Origin: Alphaproteobacteria bacterium
GTDB lineage: Bacteria; Pseudomonadota; Alphaproteobacteria; JAGPBS01
Assembly (NCBI GenBank): GCA_018063245.1
Contig: JAGPBS010000007.1
Location: forward strand, 1 to 50,275
Direction: 5' to 3'
Length of the DNA: 50,275 nt
In this document: piece by piece, positions 18,816 to 28,400 of the stretch
How the letters are laid out: each line of letters starts with the position of its first letter
How positions within the stretch are numbered: position 1 is the first letter of the stretch
The notes under the pieces: model-generated
Told to the model about the DNA's origin: nothing
Database searches by the model: none
The model's input: only the letters and a program-made list of their open reading frames with translations
Position numbers and translations under genes: made by a program

Positions 18816-19996
18816 CGATCAACCTCCCCGAACACAATGTCAATCGACCCAATAATCGCAACGACGTCCGCAAGCATGTGCTTTTTAGACATCATATCCA
18901 TAGCTTGCAAATGCGCAAAACCTGGGGCTCTAATCTTACAGCGATAAGGCTTGTTTGTCCCATCTGAAACCAAATAAACACCGAATTCACCTTTCGGTGC
19001 TTCTACAGCCGTGTATGTCTCACCCTCTGGCACGTGATAGCCTTCTGTATATAATTTGAAGTGATGAATCAAAGCCTCCATTGACTGCTTCATCTCATCA
19101 CGCGGTGGCGGTGTGATTTTATGATCTTGAACCTTGACAGGCCCTTCTTTTGGCATTTCACGTAAACATTGACGGATAATGCGATTTGACTGACGCATCT
19201 CTTCAACACGTACCAAGTACCGTGCATAACAGTCACCCGTTGTCGCAACAGGCACATCAAAATCGATCTTGTCATAGACATCATATGGCTGAGATTTTCG
19301 TAAATCCCAAGCAACGTTCGAGGCTCTGAGCATCGGACCTGAAAAGCCCCAGTTGATTGCTTCTTCTTTTGTGACAACGCCAATACCGACCGTTCTTTGT
19401 TTAAAGATTCTGTTCTCAGTCAGCAGCCCTTCAAGCTCATCTACAAATTTGGGGAAAGTTTCTGTATAGGCCCAAATATCTTCAGCAAGTCCAGCTGGCC
19501 AATCTTGCGATACACCGCCAGGTCTAAAATAGTTAGCATGAAGCCTTGCACCACAAACACGCTCATAAAATTCCATCAACTTTTCACGCTCTTCAAATCC
19601 CCAAAGGGCTGGCGTAATCGCACCTACATCAAGCGCATAAGTTGTTAAATTCAGAATATGATTCAAAATTCGCCCAATTTCTGCAAAAACAACACGAATA
19701 TATTGCCCTCTCGGCGGGGGAGCAATGCCTAATAGTTTTTCAGTTGCAAGCGCAAAAGCATGCTCTTGGTTCATCGGCGCAACATAATCAAGGCGATCAA
19801 AATAGGGCAAAGCTTGCATATAGGTCTTATATTCAATCAATTTCTCAGTACCACGATGCAAAAGACCAATATGAGGATCCGCTCTTTCAACAACCTCACC
19901 ATCAAGCTCTAAGACAAGACGCAACACACCGTGAGCCGCAGGATGCTGTGGTCCAAAATTGATCGTGTAAGGTTTAATATGCTTATCTTCTGACAT
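18812..19996 (-). CDS. nuoD: NADH-quinone oxidoreductase subunit D
   Basis: The 49-kDa subunit that, with NuoB, forms the quinone-binding pocket of complex I. Landmarks are [19 protein letters not shown] with the conserved HPAAHG loop, [27 protein letters not shown] and the C-terminal IKAPGF-like [10 protein letters not shown], and the protein ends [12 protein letters not shown] as in homologues. It is a separate gene and not fused to NuoC. The 394 residues are the usual length; the stop overlaps nuoE by four bases. Confidence 0.97.
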   Translation of the reverse strand: MSEDKHIKPYTINFGPQHPAAHGVLRLVLELDGEVVERADPHIGLLHRGTEKLIEYKTYMQALPYFDRLDYVAPMNQEHAFALATEKLLGIAPPPRGQYIRVVFAEIGRILNHILNLTTYALDVGAITPALWGFEEREKLMEFYERVCGARLHANYFRPGGVSQDWPAGLAEDIWAYTETFPKFVDELEGLLTENRIFKQRTVGIGVVTKEEAINWGFSGPMLRASNVAWDLRKSQPYDVYDKIDFDVPVATTGDCYARYLVRVEEMRQSNRIIRQCLREMPKEGPVKVQDHKITPPPRDEMKQSMEALIHHFKLYTEGYHVPEGETYTAVEAPKGEFGVYLVSDGTNKPYRCKIRAPGFAHLQAMDMMSKKHMLADVVAIIGSIDIVFGEVDR

Positions 19997-20036
19997 TCTT
20001 TTTCCTAATGTTTCTCTTGAGTCTCATACCTTTACG

Positions 20037-20690
20037 TTACTGATTCTGCGCATAGGCTTTTTCATCACCTGGCAGCAAGTAGTCTTGCTGAATCCGATCC
20101 GTCATGCCTTCCCATGGGCTTAAGAAATCAAAATTCCTAAAGTCCTGCTTCAATTGAACAGGCTCATAAGCAACACGCTTTTGCTCACCATCGTATCGTA
20201 ATTCCACATAACCTGTCAGCGGGAAATCTTTCCGCAGAGGAAAGCCTTCAAAACCATAATCTGTGAGGATGCGGCGCAAGTCTGGATGATCATCAAACAA
20301 AATACCAAACATGTCGAATACTTCACGCTCGAACCATCCTGCTGTTGCATAGAGTTTTGTGGCCGTTGGCAAAGAAACAGTTTCTGACACAGCAACTTTC
20401 AAACGAACACGACGATTAAAAGACATGCTCAGAAGGTGATAAACAACTTCAAAACGCGCAATCCTGTCAGGGAAATCAACACCGCAAATATCCATCAATT
20501 GCGTAAACTTGCACCGAGAATCATTCTTCAGAAAAGTCAATAAAGGCAAAAGATGTTGTGCTGGAACCATTAGCGTCAGCTCATCTTGAGCAAAATAATG
20601 CTCATCAATAAAAGAACCAACCTTTGAGAGCAAATAAGCATCAAGCTCTTCCATCTCAGCTTTTTTCTTTTCTCGCAATTCATTAACCAT
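20037..20690 (-). CDS. nuoC: NADH-quinone oxidoreductase subunit C
   Basis: The 30-kDa peripheral subunit of complex I, 217 residues. The family signature [29 protein letters not shown] is clearly present (read in two halves around FGI), followed by [19 protein letters not shown]. It lies 25 bases after nuoB and 40 before nuoD. The extra N-terminal Lys/Glu stretch ([15 protein letters not shown]) is longer than in some homologues, so an internal start such as ATG at residue 12 is possible. Confidence 0.95.
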   Translation of the reverse strand: MVNELREKKKAEMEELDAYLLSKVGSFIDEHYFAQDELTLMVPAQHLLPLLTFLKNDSRCKFTQLMDICGVDFPDRIARFEVVYHLLSMSFNRRVRLKVAVSETVSLPTATKLYATAGWFEREVFDMFGILFDDHPDLRRILTDYGFEGFPLRKDFPLTGYVELRYDGEQKRVAYEPVQLKQDFRNFDFLSPWEGMTDRIQQDYLLPGDEKAYAQNQ

Positions 20691-20715
20691 CTGTCTATTC
20701 CTTCACTGACATCAA

Positions 20716-21300
20716 TTACAAAGAAAGGCTTTTCGCACGTTCAGAACGATCAATTGTCTTACGACCCTTAATCTTTTTTTGCAATTGCATAATCCCATAG
20801 ACCAAAGCCTCAGCCGTTGGCGGACAACCCGGCACATAAATATCGACAGGAATAATACGATCACATCCCCTTACAACCGAATAAGAATAATGGTAATAGC
20901 CTCCACCATTCGCACAAGAACCCATTGAAATCACCCACTTTGGATCAGCCATCTGGTCATAAACCTTGCGCAAAGCTGGTGCCATTTTATTTGTTAAAGT
21001 CCCTGCAACAATCAATACATCGGCTTGACGTGGACTTGGACGCGGAATCACACCGAATCGATCCAAATCATAGCGGCTCATATAGGCATGAATCATTTCA
21101 ACCGCACAGCAGGCAAGGCCAAAAGTTAATGGCCAAAGTGATCCTGTTCTGGCCCAATTGAGCAGATCTTCAAACTTCGCTGCAACATAGCCCTTGTCTT
21201 GAATCTCATCATTCACAGACTTCATATAGGCTTCTTTGAGAGCTTCTATCCCAGGTGCTTGACCGTTCTCTATTTCTGTCTTGGGCAAAATCACTCCCAT
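20716..21300 (-). CDS. nuoB: NADH-quinone oxidoreductase subunit B (N2 cluster)
   Basis: Carries the terminal 4Fe-4S cluster N2 that reduces quinone. Ligands are the adjacent Cys64-Cys65 in LACCAVEM, Cys129 in GSCANGGG and Cys159 in [10 protein letters not shown]. The frame opens at 21321, but ATG at 21300 has AAGGAG seven bases upstream and gives a normal 194-residue protein. The chosen start overlaps the end of nuoA by ten bases, which suggests coupled translation. Confidence 0.96.
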   Translation of the reverse strand: MGVILPKTEIENGQAPGIEALKEAYMKSVNDEIQDKGYVAAKFEDLLNWARTGSLWPLTFGLACCAVEMIHAYMSRYDLDRFGVIPRPSPRQADVLIVAGTLTNKMAPALRKVYDQMADPKWVISMGSCANGGGYYHYSYSVVRGCDRIIPVDIYVPGCPPTAEALVYGIMQLQKKIKGRKTIDRSERAKSLSL

Positions 21301-21662
21301 TCTAAAGCTCCTTTTTTCCACTCATAAATGAATCCAACTGTCAGAATGACCAAAAAGCCAAACATCGACCAAAAACCAAAGCCCCCAATTTTACCAAGAC
21401 TCACAGCCCAAGGAAATAGGAAAGCCACTTCAAGATCAAAAATAATAAAAAGGATAGCAACCAGATAAAAGCGAACATCAAAACGACGTCTCGCATCACC
21501 GAATGCTGGAAAACCACATTCAAAAGCAGAGAGCTTTTCGCTATCAGGATTTTGCTTACCAACAAGCAGTGAGGCACCAACCATTACGATCGAAAGGCCT
21601 GCTGCAATGCCCAGAAATATTAAGATAGGGAGATATGGAGATAGAAAAAATTCTTGTGCCAT
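21291..21662 (-). CDS. nuoA: NADH-quinone oxidoreductase subunit A
   Basis: First gene of the complex I operon, a 123-residue membrane subunit with three helices. The conserved loop [22 protein letters not shown] (seen in two overlapping parts) and the helix [16 protein letters not shown] are intact. It is the first gene after the promoter at 21720-21747. The ribosome binding site is weak (GAGAAC upstream of ATG). Confidence 0.96.
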   Translation of the reverse strand: MAQEFFLSPYLPILIFLGIAAGLSIVMVGASLLVGKQNPDSEKLSAFECGFPAFGDARRRFDVRFYLVAILFIIFDLEVAFLFPWAVSLGKIGGFGFWSMFGFLVILTVGFIYEWKKGALEWE

Positions 21663-21719
21663 TTGTTGTTCTCTACTTCTTTTTTCTTATATTATTTTTC
21701 ACTTGAATCAGACAATTTG

Positions 21720-21747
21720 ACTTTACACTTTCTAAAAGCATTGTCAA
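21720..21747 (-). promoter_or_regulatory. Putative promoter of the nuo operon
   Basis: Minus-strand TTGACA (21742-21747) is followed after 16 bases by TAAAGT (21720-21725), a fair -10. It lies in the 128-base gap between the terminase gene and nuoA and would give a leader of about 50 bases. Confidence 0.42.
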
Positions 21748-21790
21748 CAAGTTCTATTGAAAAATAATTAAGGCAAAGCATTTTTTTCCA

Positions 21791-23245
21791 TCAATCCCGC
21801 GCCATCCTTTTTGCTCTCAAATGCTTCTCAAACAAGTCACTGAATGTATTCTCTTTTTTGCCCCTCAATCCTGGATCATTTCCCGTGATCATTTTATCGA
21901 GCATTCTGCCGAAAAGACTTAGGACATCTACCTGATCATCATGTTTTCCTTGTGGAAATGAAATAATTTCAGCAATCAAATCATGGCACCAAAGAGCATT
22001 TTTTGGCACATAAATCTTCCCCATTGCCATGCGCGCTTGAATCGCGCGTGCTCTACTCGCCTTATCAATTGCCGATACAAATTGTTCCCGGTATCCGTAG
22101 ATTCTTTTTTCCTGCTGGCGTTTTTGAATAAAAGGCCCCAAAGACTTTGAGATTTGTCCTGCTTCTTCTGCCCACATAATAGGCTTATATTGATTCATCA
22201 AATCAAGAAACACCTCGACCCAAACATCTGTATTGGTTTGCCCACGCCACCAATCCAGCAGAAAAATGTCATCATTGGCATTTACACCAATGACACCGTG
22301 CACTGTATAGTCACCGCCATTCGAGCTAATCGCATAGTCACTCGCACCATAAATCTTCATGCTTGAAAGATCAGGCATCTCATCATAATACCGAATCCAA
22401 TCTTCTTTAAAATAGGCACCTTCATCTGGCATTGGATTTTGCTGATAAAGGGCAGACCAATTCCGCGTTGATTGAATTTTTTTCTCAACCAATAATTGAT
22501 CGATCGACATCCACTCTGGCCACAAAGCCTCTCCCGCAGCCCGGCCCAATGGATCATTCTCTTCCGCAATCGCTTTTAAACAGACGACATCCCACTTCTC
22601 ATCTTGATGATATTTCAGAATCCGTCCTGCCAAATCATCTTCATGCCAGCGTGTTTGAATCAGAACAATGCCTGCATCTGGCTTAAGCCTTGTTCGCAAA
22701 TCAGCCAGATACCACTCCCAAATGCGATCTCTCATCAATTGCGAATCCGCCTCAACTCGCCCTTTAAGCGGATCATCAATCACAACAAAATCAGCACGTC
22801 GTCCGGTCACTGATCCCCCAACACCAACGGCAAAATACTCACCCCCTTTTTCCGTATCAAAACGCCCAGAGGCACGACTGCTTTGCGACGATGAAAAGCC
22901 AAACAGATTTTTAAAAGTTGGACTTTCGATCATACTCCGAGCTCTGCGCCCGAATCTCTCAGAAAATTCCTGCGTATGACTCGCTGAAATCACTGAATGG
23001 GTTGGATGACACCCCATGTAAAAAGGCACAAAAAGTAAATTTCCGTACGTACTTTTTGCATGTCCTGGCGGCATAAAAACCATGAGACGCTTCAGCTTTC
23101 GATCAGCCATCAATTGTAATTTTTGAATCAAATACAGGTGATGCCGAGCTGGTTTTAGCTCACCTGCATACTCACAAAAATAACGAAAGCCCTTACGGGC
23201 TCGACGTCTTTGATAAAGCTCTGTCAGAATTTTCTTAGCACTCAT
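21791..23245 (-). CDS. Phage-type terminase large subunit (ATPase and nuclease)
   Basis: DNA-packaging motor protein, 484 residues. The N-terminal ATPase has a Walker A variant PPGHAKST (59-66), Walker B VVIDDP (154-159) and the coupling motif LIQTRWHEDD (195-204). The C-terminal RNase H-like nuclease shows Asp303 in YGASDYAIS, Asp312, and HDDQVD (435-440). It resembles the phage terminases with the C-terminal domain first named in archaeal phage psiM2 (TIGR01630 type). All motifs are intact, so this is not an obvious pseudogene. Its ATG overlaps the stop of the small gene upstream by four bases. No portal, capsid, tail or integrase gene is near: nuo lies downstream and a Sel1 gene upstream. 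It could be a prophage remnant, part of a dispersed gene-transfer-agent set, or domesticated. Confidence 0.88.
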   Translation of the reverse strand: MSAKKILTELYQRRRARKGFRYFCEYAGELKPARHHLYLIQKLQLMADRKLKRLMVFMPPGHAKSTYGNLLFVPFYMGCHPTHSVISASHTQEFSERFGRRARSMIESPTFKNLFGFSSSQSSRASGRFDTEKGGEYFAVGVGGSVTGRRADFVVIDDPLKGRVEADSQLMRDRIWEWYLADLRTRLKPDAGIVLIQTRWHEDDLAGRILKYHQDEKWDVVCLKAIAEENDPLGRAAGEALWPEWMSIDQLLVEKKIQSTRNWSALYQQNPMPDEGAYFKEDWIRYYDEMPDLSSMKIYGASDYAISSNGGDYTVHGVIGVNANDDIFLLDWWRGQTNTDVWVEVFLDLMNQYKPIMWAEEAGQISKSLGPFIQKRQQEKRIYGYREQFVSAIDKASRARAIQARMAMGKIYVPKNALWCHDLIAEIISFPQGKHDDQVDVLSLFGRMLDKMITGNDPGLRGKKENTFSDLFEKHLRAKRMARD

Positions 23246-23550
23246 TCTGCACCCTGCTCCTCAATCAATCCCAAAAGCTCCTGATCACTCAAGGCTTCTA
23301 ACTTATTCATCGTTGTTTCTTCAGATACCTTTGTAGTCCCTGATCCTTTTTTATCGCTCTTGCCCCAAAGGCGATCTAAAAGAGAATTGGCTGCTTGCAG
23401 GCGAATATTTCCAGTCAACTCAGAATCAAGGGTAAGCTCATAGAGAATGCGTAATGCTGTTTTGGCATATTCGGCCTTTTCACGCTCTTGTACAATCAGT
23501 CCCTTTTTGCGTGACTTTAGCACAGTCTTTTGTTTTCCAGTCTTCTCCAT
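23242..23550 (-). CDS. Small protein paired with terminase, possible terminase small subunit
   Basis: A 102-residue charged protein with a basic N-terminus (KQKTVLKSRKKG), a helical middle (KTALRILYELTLDSELTGN, LQAANSLLDRLWG) and an acidic end. It has a very strong ribosome binding site (GGGGGAGGAG) and overlaps the terminase ATG by four bases. Its position and size fit the DNA-recognition small subunit, but no helix-turn-helix is evident and I do not recognise the sequence. Function is inferred from context only. Confidence 0.6.
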   Translation of the reverse strand: MEKTGKQKTVLKSRKKGLIVQEREKAEYAKTALRILYELTLDSELTGNIRLQAANSLLDRLWGKSDKKGSGTTKVSEETTMNKLEALSDQELLGLIEEQGAE

Positions 23551-23682
23551 TTTCTCCTCCCCCTCTATTTAATATAACAGATAATTTATTTTGAATGTTA
23601 ATTTTTATTCATAAAATATTGACACTTCTATTTTGGAATGGAAAGAAACCCTCAAAATCACTTCTTCCTTATGGAGAGTCAT

Positions 23683-25818
23683 ATGTCTTCTATACAGCCC
23701 ATCACTCTTTATACCTATAGAAAAACAGCTCAATCTCAGCCTTGCGTTGTTTTAAAGCACACAATTCTGCGCAATCAATTTACATTCTTTTTAAGCATCA
23801 AAAATAAGAATCTTCTGGAAAGACACATCATCTATTGTCCCAATCCCTTACCTGCTGACATTTCACCTCTTTGGCGAAGATATATTGAAGCCTGTGCTTA
23901 TGCGCTCAACTCATCACATCTGAATCAATATGTTGATCCTGAACATCAAAAAGCTGAACCAATGAGTCTTGCAAAAGCACATGAACGCTTGACTGAGCTG
24001 CACACAGATCTTTTCATCAGATATGGTCGATACGGCAGCAAACCCAATGATCATTTTTTAGAAACGCTCACAACGCACATGATTGGCATGCTCACGATGA
24101 ATTCAACTGACTCATCAGGGGACCGGGCATTTGCATTCTTTAAATTAGCCTCTAGATGCGGACATAGCGATGCTCAATATCATGTGGCTGAGTATTATGG
24201 CATAGGCCTCAGGCGCGAACAAAATTTTGAAAGAGCTTTTCATTATTTTAATCGCGCTGCGGATCAAGGTCATCCTGAGGCACTTATCAATTTGGGGTGT
24301 TTTTATTTTAATGGATTCAGAACCCAAAGAGATCTCGAAAGAGCAAAACATTACTTTCATCTGGCTGCCGCGCAAAATCACCCCCTGGCCATTCAGAATC
24401 TCAGCCTCTGTTATACAGAAAAGATAAATGTTCCAGAAAGTTTAGAAGAATCCCTTGCGCCCTATCAAAACCTGATTGTAATCTCAGGCCCAGATCATGA
24501 TCGAAACGGCATATTACAATTTTGCGAATTGCTAGCAAATGCAATGCTTAAAGGTATAAATGGGCAGAAAAACATAAGATGCGCTATCGGTCTTTTAAAT
24601 ATTGTCATTGCACATAATGCACAGTCAGAAACGCCAGGTAATATTTATCACTCAGCTTGTTTATCTTTAGCAAAACTTTATCAAAGAGGATTTCAAAACC
24701 GCTATTTCTTTTTAAAGCCGCAGCGCGATAAGGCTTACCAACTCTTCTTAAAAGCCTTCCCACTTCCAGAGGCTTTTTACCGATGCGCTCACCTCTCAAG
24801 AGCACTGATGAGAGATCATGAAAATCTCATCATCCCTATCAATCCCCGGAACTTTCTTACATATCTAATTAAAGCAGCAGACTTAGGCTACAAAAAGGCG
24901 CAATTTGAACTTGGAGAGATTTATGCACCACAAGATATAAAGAATTCACTGCATTATTATTCTCTGGCTGCTGCACAAAATCATCCTGAATCTATAAACA
25001 TTCTAGGATGCGTCTATTATTATGGCACTGGTAAAAAAGTCAATTATAAAAAAGCCTTTTCTCACTTTGTCAGAGCTGCAGAATTGGGGCACGATTACGC
25101 ATTTGCAAGTCTAGCGATATGCTATGAGCATGGTCATGGAGTCCCTAAAAATCTTGAAACAGCTCTCCATTACTTTAGGTGTTTTGCTCAAATCTCACCC
25201 AGAAATGCACGGCATGAACAGCTTGATGTAAACTGTAAAATTTCTCTTGCTAGAGCCTATCAAACGGGTGATGCTGGTCAAATTCATTTTCAAAAAGCTC
25301 TCCAACTTTTAACAGAAGTCACTCAGATCAACACTCCCATCAACAAAAATTACAGTGCTTTGGCAGAAGCGCACGCAGCTCTTGCAGATATTTACACCAA
25401 CGGTCATTTTGATCATACCTTTACGCTCCCAATTGATCAAAAAAAGGCTGTGTCTCACATTCAAAAAGCTGTTGAATTTTATCAAGATATCCAACCTTCT
25501 GACCCAGAAGTCCAAAGGAAAAAGTCTTCTTTTCAGTTCAGGCTTGCCCTTTTATACTTAACAGGTGTGGGCACAGAGGGAGATATCTTGCCACGTGACC
25601 TTGATCAATATATCCACTATCTGGAACAAGCGGCAATCAATGGAAATTCAAGTGCTCAATATCAGCTCGCTTTTCATTACGAAAATGGACTTCCAGAAAT
25701 TATTGAATCAAATCAGTTAGTTGCTACAATTTATTATTTATCTGCTGCAACTCAAAATCATGATGAGGCCTTCGCCTGGATCGATCAAGTCATGCCAAAA
25801 AAAGAACAGAATTCCTGA
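23683..25818 (+). CDS. Large Sel1-repeat protein
   Basis: Predicted 711-residue protein with tandem Sel1-like (TPR-type) helical repeats, 35-40 residues each. A first block lies at about residues 148-250 (for example FERAFHYFNRAADQGHPEALINLGCFYFNG), a second at about 405-510 (NYKKAFSHFVRAAELGHDYAFASLAICYEHGHG) and a third near 615-700. The N-terminal 140 residues show no known domain. ATG at 23683 has GGAG six bases upstream; the frame is open to 23638 where spacing is poor. No signal peptide is seen. Sel1 proteins act as scaffolds and are frequent in bacteria living with protists; any role here is inference. It is followed by a smaller Sel1-like gene on the same strand. Confidence 0.8.
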   Translation: MSSIQPITLYTYRKTAQSQPCVVLKHTILRNQFTFFLSIKNKNLLERHIIYCPNPLPADISPLWRRYIEACAYALNSSHLNQYVDPEHQKAEPMSLAKAHERLTELHTDLFIRYGRYGSKPNDHFLETLTTHMIGMLTMNSTDSSGDRAFAFFKLASRCGHSDAQYHVAEYYGIGLRREQNFERAFHYFNRAADQGHPEALINLGCFYFNGFRTQRDLERAKHYFHLAAAQNHPLAIQNLSLCYTEKINVPESLEESLAPYQNLIVISGPDHDRNGILQFCELLANAMLKGINGQKNIRCAIGLLNIVIAHNAQSETPGNIYHSACLSLAKLYQRGFQNRYFFLKPQRDKAYQLFLKAFPLPEAFYRCAHLSRALMRDHENLIIPINPRNFLTYLIKAADLGYKKAQFELGEIYAPQDIKNSLHYYSLAAAQNHPESINILGCVYYYGTGKKVNYKKAFSHFVRAAELGHDYAFASLAICYEHGHGVPKNLETALHYFRCFAQISPRNARHEQLDVNCKISLARAYQTGDAGQIHFQKALQLLTEVTQINTPINKNYSALAEAHAALADIYTNGHFDHTFTLPIDQKKAVSHIQKAVEFYQDIQPSDPEVQRKKSSFQFRLALLYLTGVGTEGDILPRDLDQYIHYLEQAAINGNSSAQYQLAFHYENGLPEIIESNQLVATIYYLSAATQNHDEAFAWIDQVMPKKEQNS

Positions 25819-25890
25819 ACCATCAGAGATTAACAATTCACCTCTTATTCTAAATTTGATATCATTATACAAAACACGAGGAGATTCAAG

Positions 25891-26496
25891 ATGACAAACC
25901 TGGCCATACAAAAAAATAATCATATTCAATCAAACAATGAAACTGATCCAATTTACCTGTTCCAGTCTTATACTGTGAGATCATGGTCACCTCTTAAGCT
26001 CAATAAATCAGTTGAAACACTGCAACTACGAGCATCAGAGATAAAACCTTATTTTGGCGCCAATCATAAAACGATTTTCGATTATGTCATTCTTGCACCT
26101 GATCAAGATCAAAGTGAGAAGCTTGGTTATTGTTGGAACATCTATTCCATAGCCTGCAAGACACTCACAAAACGAAAGCACGTAAAAAAAGAGGACCAGG
26201 ACACTTTTTTCACACTCCTTGAAGTGATTCATGAATATAGTAAAACAAGTAAATTTTCATCTCCGCTTGATCATTTTCTTTTAGGCCTTGTCCACTATCA
26301 CCTTGCTTATTGTAATGCCAATGGCATTGGGACACAGAAAAACAAAACCAAAGCGCTTAAAAACTTTATATCCGCATCTAAATGTGGTATTTCCCAAGCA
26401 ACAGAGTTTCTGACTTTTGCTGAACAACTTGGATTAGTGAGCCCTCCTACTAAAAAAAAGCACCACGTCCGAGCAATTTGCACCGACACAAAGTAA
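25891..26496 (+). CDS. Small Sel1-like repeat protein
   Basis: Predicted 201-residue protein. Near the C-terminus one Sel1-like unit can be read, FLLGLVHYHLAYCNANGIG followed by TKALKNFISASKCGISQA; the N-terminal 110 residues are not recognised. GAGGAG precedes the ATG by about seven bases. It lies 72 bases after the large Sel1 gene and may share its transcript. The order and related repeat suggest a functional pair, but nothing shows what they bind. Confidence 0.65.
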   Translation: MTNLAIQKNNHIQSNNETDPIYLFQSYTVRSWSPLKLNKSVETLQLRASEIKPYFGANHKTIFDYVILAPDQDQSEKLGYCWNIYSIACKTLTKRKHVKKEDQDTFFTLLEVIHEYSKTSKFSSPLDHFLLGLVHYHLAYCNANGIGTQKNKTKALKNFISASKCGISQATEFLTFAEQLGLVSPPTKKKHHVRAICTDTK

Positions 26497-26703
26497 AGTA
26501 AATGTACTCTATCGCCTAGGACTCTGATATCTCAGAAAAGCCATTTATGACTACACAAGGCAGGGAATCAATTGGATGCTGATCGCTGCTTTTCCATGAT
26601 GATGTCTATTTAACCCGATCGATGCGATTAACGAACTCTCTATTCATTCCTCAGCAAATATGGTAGGCTTAGGCTTTCTCACATTTCTATAAAAGAACAT
26701 CCA

Positions 26704-27315
26704 ATGACATCTTTTGACACTATCAACCAAAACCCCTTTGACTGGTTTCGCACCTGGTTCAGTGAGGCTGAACTCAAAGAGCCACGGGACCATAATGCCA
26801 TGGCTCTTGCGACATCGAATGCAAAAAATGAACCCTCTGTGCGCATGGTCTTGCTCAAAGAATGGGGACCTAATGGTTTTGTCTTTTATACCAATACAGA
26901 TTCACACAAAGGCCAAGACCTTTCCGAGAACAAACGCGCATCTATTTGTTTTTACTGGAAATCTTTATCAAGACAAATCAGAATCGATGGAGATGTTTCT
27001 CTTGTAACGCCTCATCAAAGCGATGCTTACTTTGCCTCAAGACCAAGAGATGCACAGGTTGGCGCTTGGGCTTCTCAGCAGTCTAGGCCCATGGAACATA
27101 TGGATGATTTACAAAAAGCGATTGCAAAAATAGAGACTCAATATGCGGGCAAACCAATTCCGAGACCTCCTTATTGGCAAGGCTATTGCATTGTCCCGAG
27201 CCATATTGAATTTTGGGAAGAAGGTCTTTTTCGGCTTCACCAACGTGTTTTATACCAGATGACAAAGTCAGCTAAAGGTGACTGGTCATGGACAAGCACA
27301 CGACTTTATCCATAG
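26704..27315 (+). CDS. pdxH: Pyridoxamine/pyridoxine 5'-phosphate oxidase
   Basis: FMN enzyme that oxidises pyridoxamine or pyridoxine phosphate to pyridoxal phosphate. Family segments are NAMALAT, SVRMVLLKEW, FVFYTNTDSHKGQDL, SICFYWKSLSRQIRI and VGAWASQQS; the C-terminal substrate-binding FRLHQR and the final W-STRLYP are complete. The 203 residues are slightly short for the family because the N-terminus is trimmed. The product is the cofactor of ornithine aminotransferase encoded nearby. The next gene begins eight bases after the stop. Confidence 0.95.
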   Translation: MTSFDTINQNPFDWFRTWFSEAELKEPRDHNAMALATSNAKNEPSVRMVLLKEWGPNGFVFYTNTDSHKGQDLSENKRASICFYWKSLSRQIRIDGDVSLVTPHQSDAYFASRPRDAQVGAWASQQSRPMEHMDDLQKAIAKIETQYAGKPIPRPPYWQGYCIVPSHIEFWEEGLFRLHQRVLYQMTKSAKGDWSWTSTRLYP

Positions 27316-27323
27316 GACATAAA

Positions 27324-28238
27324 ATGAGCTTCACACACACCGATGATCATCAAAAATTGCGCATATATGCAAGCATTGCAAGCGTGACGATTGCAACCAT
27401 TTTGGTCCTGATGAAACTCTATGCCTATGTGGAAACAGGATCGATGACTGTTCTTTCTGCACTGATTGATTCAAGTGTTGATCTCATGACCTCAAGCATT
27501 ATTTTTATCGGCATTCGGAAAGCACTCAAACCAGCAGATCAATATCATCGTTATGGACATGGGAAAGCGGAATCTCTTGTTGCTCTTGTCCAAGCCTCAT
27601 TTATTGTTGGCTCTTGTGTCATTTTGCTCTATGAAGTTGTGAATAATCTTTTGCATCCCAAAGAAATGCAAGCACCCGAAGTTGGAATCATTGTCATGGT
27701 CATTGCCGTTATTTTAACTCTTTGTCTGCTTCTTTTTCAAAATTATGTTATTAAGCACACCAATTCCGTTGCGATTAAAGCCGATCGCTTGCATTATCGC
27801 GGTGATTTATTCATGAACTTTTCGGTGGTTATTGTATTGATTATTTCTGGGGAATCTGGCATTTGGTACTTGGATCCGCTTTTTGCGATTGGCGTTGCAA
27901 CATTCCTGATTATCGGAACAAAATCTTTGGTGAAAGATGCCTTAAACATCTTGATGGATCACGAACTCTCGCCCGATGAGCGGACGCAAATAAAAAATAT
28001 TGTCATGAGTCATCCTTCCGCCAAGGGACTTCACGATTTACGATCCCGGTATGATGGCATGTATCGATTCATCGAATTTCATTTAGAGCTCTCACCCGAT
28101 CTAACTTTGTGGCAGGCCCATGAAATCACAGATGAAATTGAACAGAGACTCAGAGCTCATTTTGTCCATGCAGAAATTTTAATTCACCAAGAGCCTGAGG
28201 GCCTTGATGATGATAGATTGGATCATAAATTGGGGTGA
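27324..28238 (+). CDS. Cation diffusion facilitator (FieF-like) metal efflux protein
   Basis: Inner-membrane proton/metal antiporter of the CDF family, 304 residues, six helices and a C-terminal cytosolic domain. The metal site of the FieF/YiiP type is intact: Asp49 and Asp53 in LIDSSVDLMTS, His157 and Asp161 in RLHYRGD, plus HRYGHGKAE in the first loop. The two acidic/histidine pairs match the zinc/iron transporters. The open frame begins at 27288, inside pdxH, but ATG at 27324 has AGGA upstream and matches the family's N-terminus. Metal specificity cannot be settled from sequence. Confidence 0.9.
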   Translation: MSFTHTDDHQKLRIYASIASVTIATILVLMKLYAYVETGSMTVLSALIDSSVDLMTSSIIFIGIRKALKPADQYHRYGHGKAESLVALVQASFIVGSCVILLYEVVNNLLHPKEMQAPEVGIIVMVIAVILTLCLLLFQNYVIKHTNSVAIKADRLHYRGDLFMNFSVVIVLIISGESGIWYLDPLFAIGVATFLIIGTKSLVKDALNILMDHELSPDERTQIKNIVMSHPSAKGLHDLRSRYDGMYRFIEFHLELSPDLTLWQAHEITDEIEQRLRAHFVHAEILIHQEPEGLDDDRLDHKLG

Positions 28239-28263
28239 GATCCACTTTTGAGATTCAAACAAT

Positions 28264-28385
28264 CGTCATTCAGAGCCACCTCCTTAAGAGGTGGCGTGGA
28301 ATCTCTGCAATGTAATAATATAAACTGCACATATGTTATGCCCTAGAGACTCCACGCCCTCCTAAAGGGATGGCTCTGAGTGACG
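28264..28385. repeat. Palindromic CGTCATTCAGAG repeat after the CDF gene
   Basis: Begins CGTCATTCAGAGCCACCTCC and ends GGCTCTGAGTGACG in inverse orientation. The half sites carry hairpins (CCACCTC..GAGGTGG; CCCTCC..GGGA) and GTGGAATCTC against GAGACTCCAC. It lies between two convergent genes (CDF and hpd) and may act as a two-way terminator. Same family as 14390-14513 and 36357-36505. Confidence 0.72.
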
Positions 28386-28400
28386 ATACTAAATGATCTA

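Noticed and set aside
21791-23550. Complete prophage or RcGTA-type gene cluster
   Set aside because: No portal, protease, capsid, tail, lysis or integrase genes are next to the terminase pair, and the nuclease end of the protein does not look like the RcGTA terminase as I recall it.
26497-26703. Hidden gene or RNA in the spacer before pdxH
   Set aside because: I see no frame, stable hairpin or promoter pair that stands out in these 207 bases.
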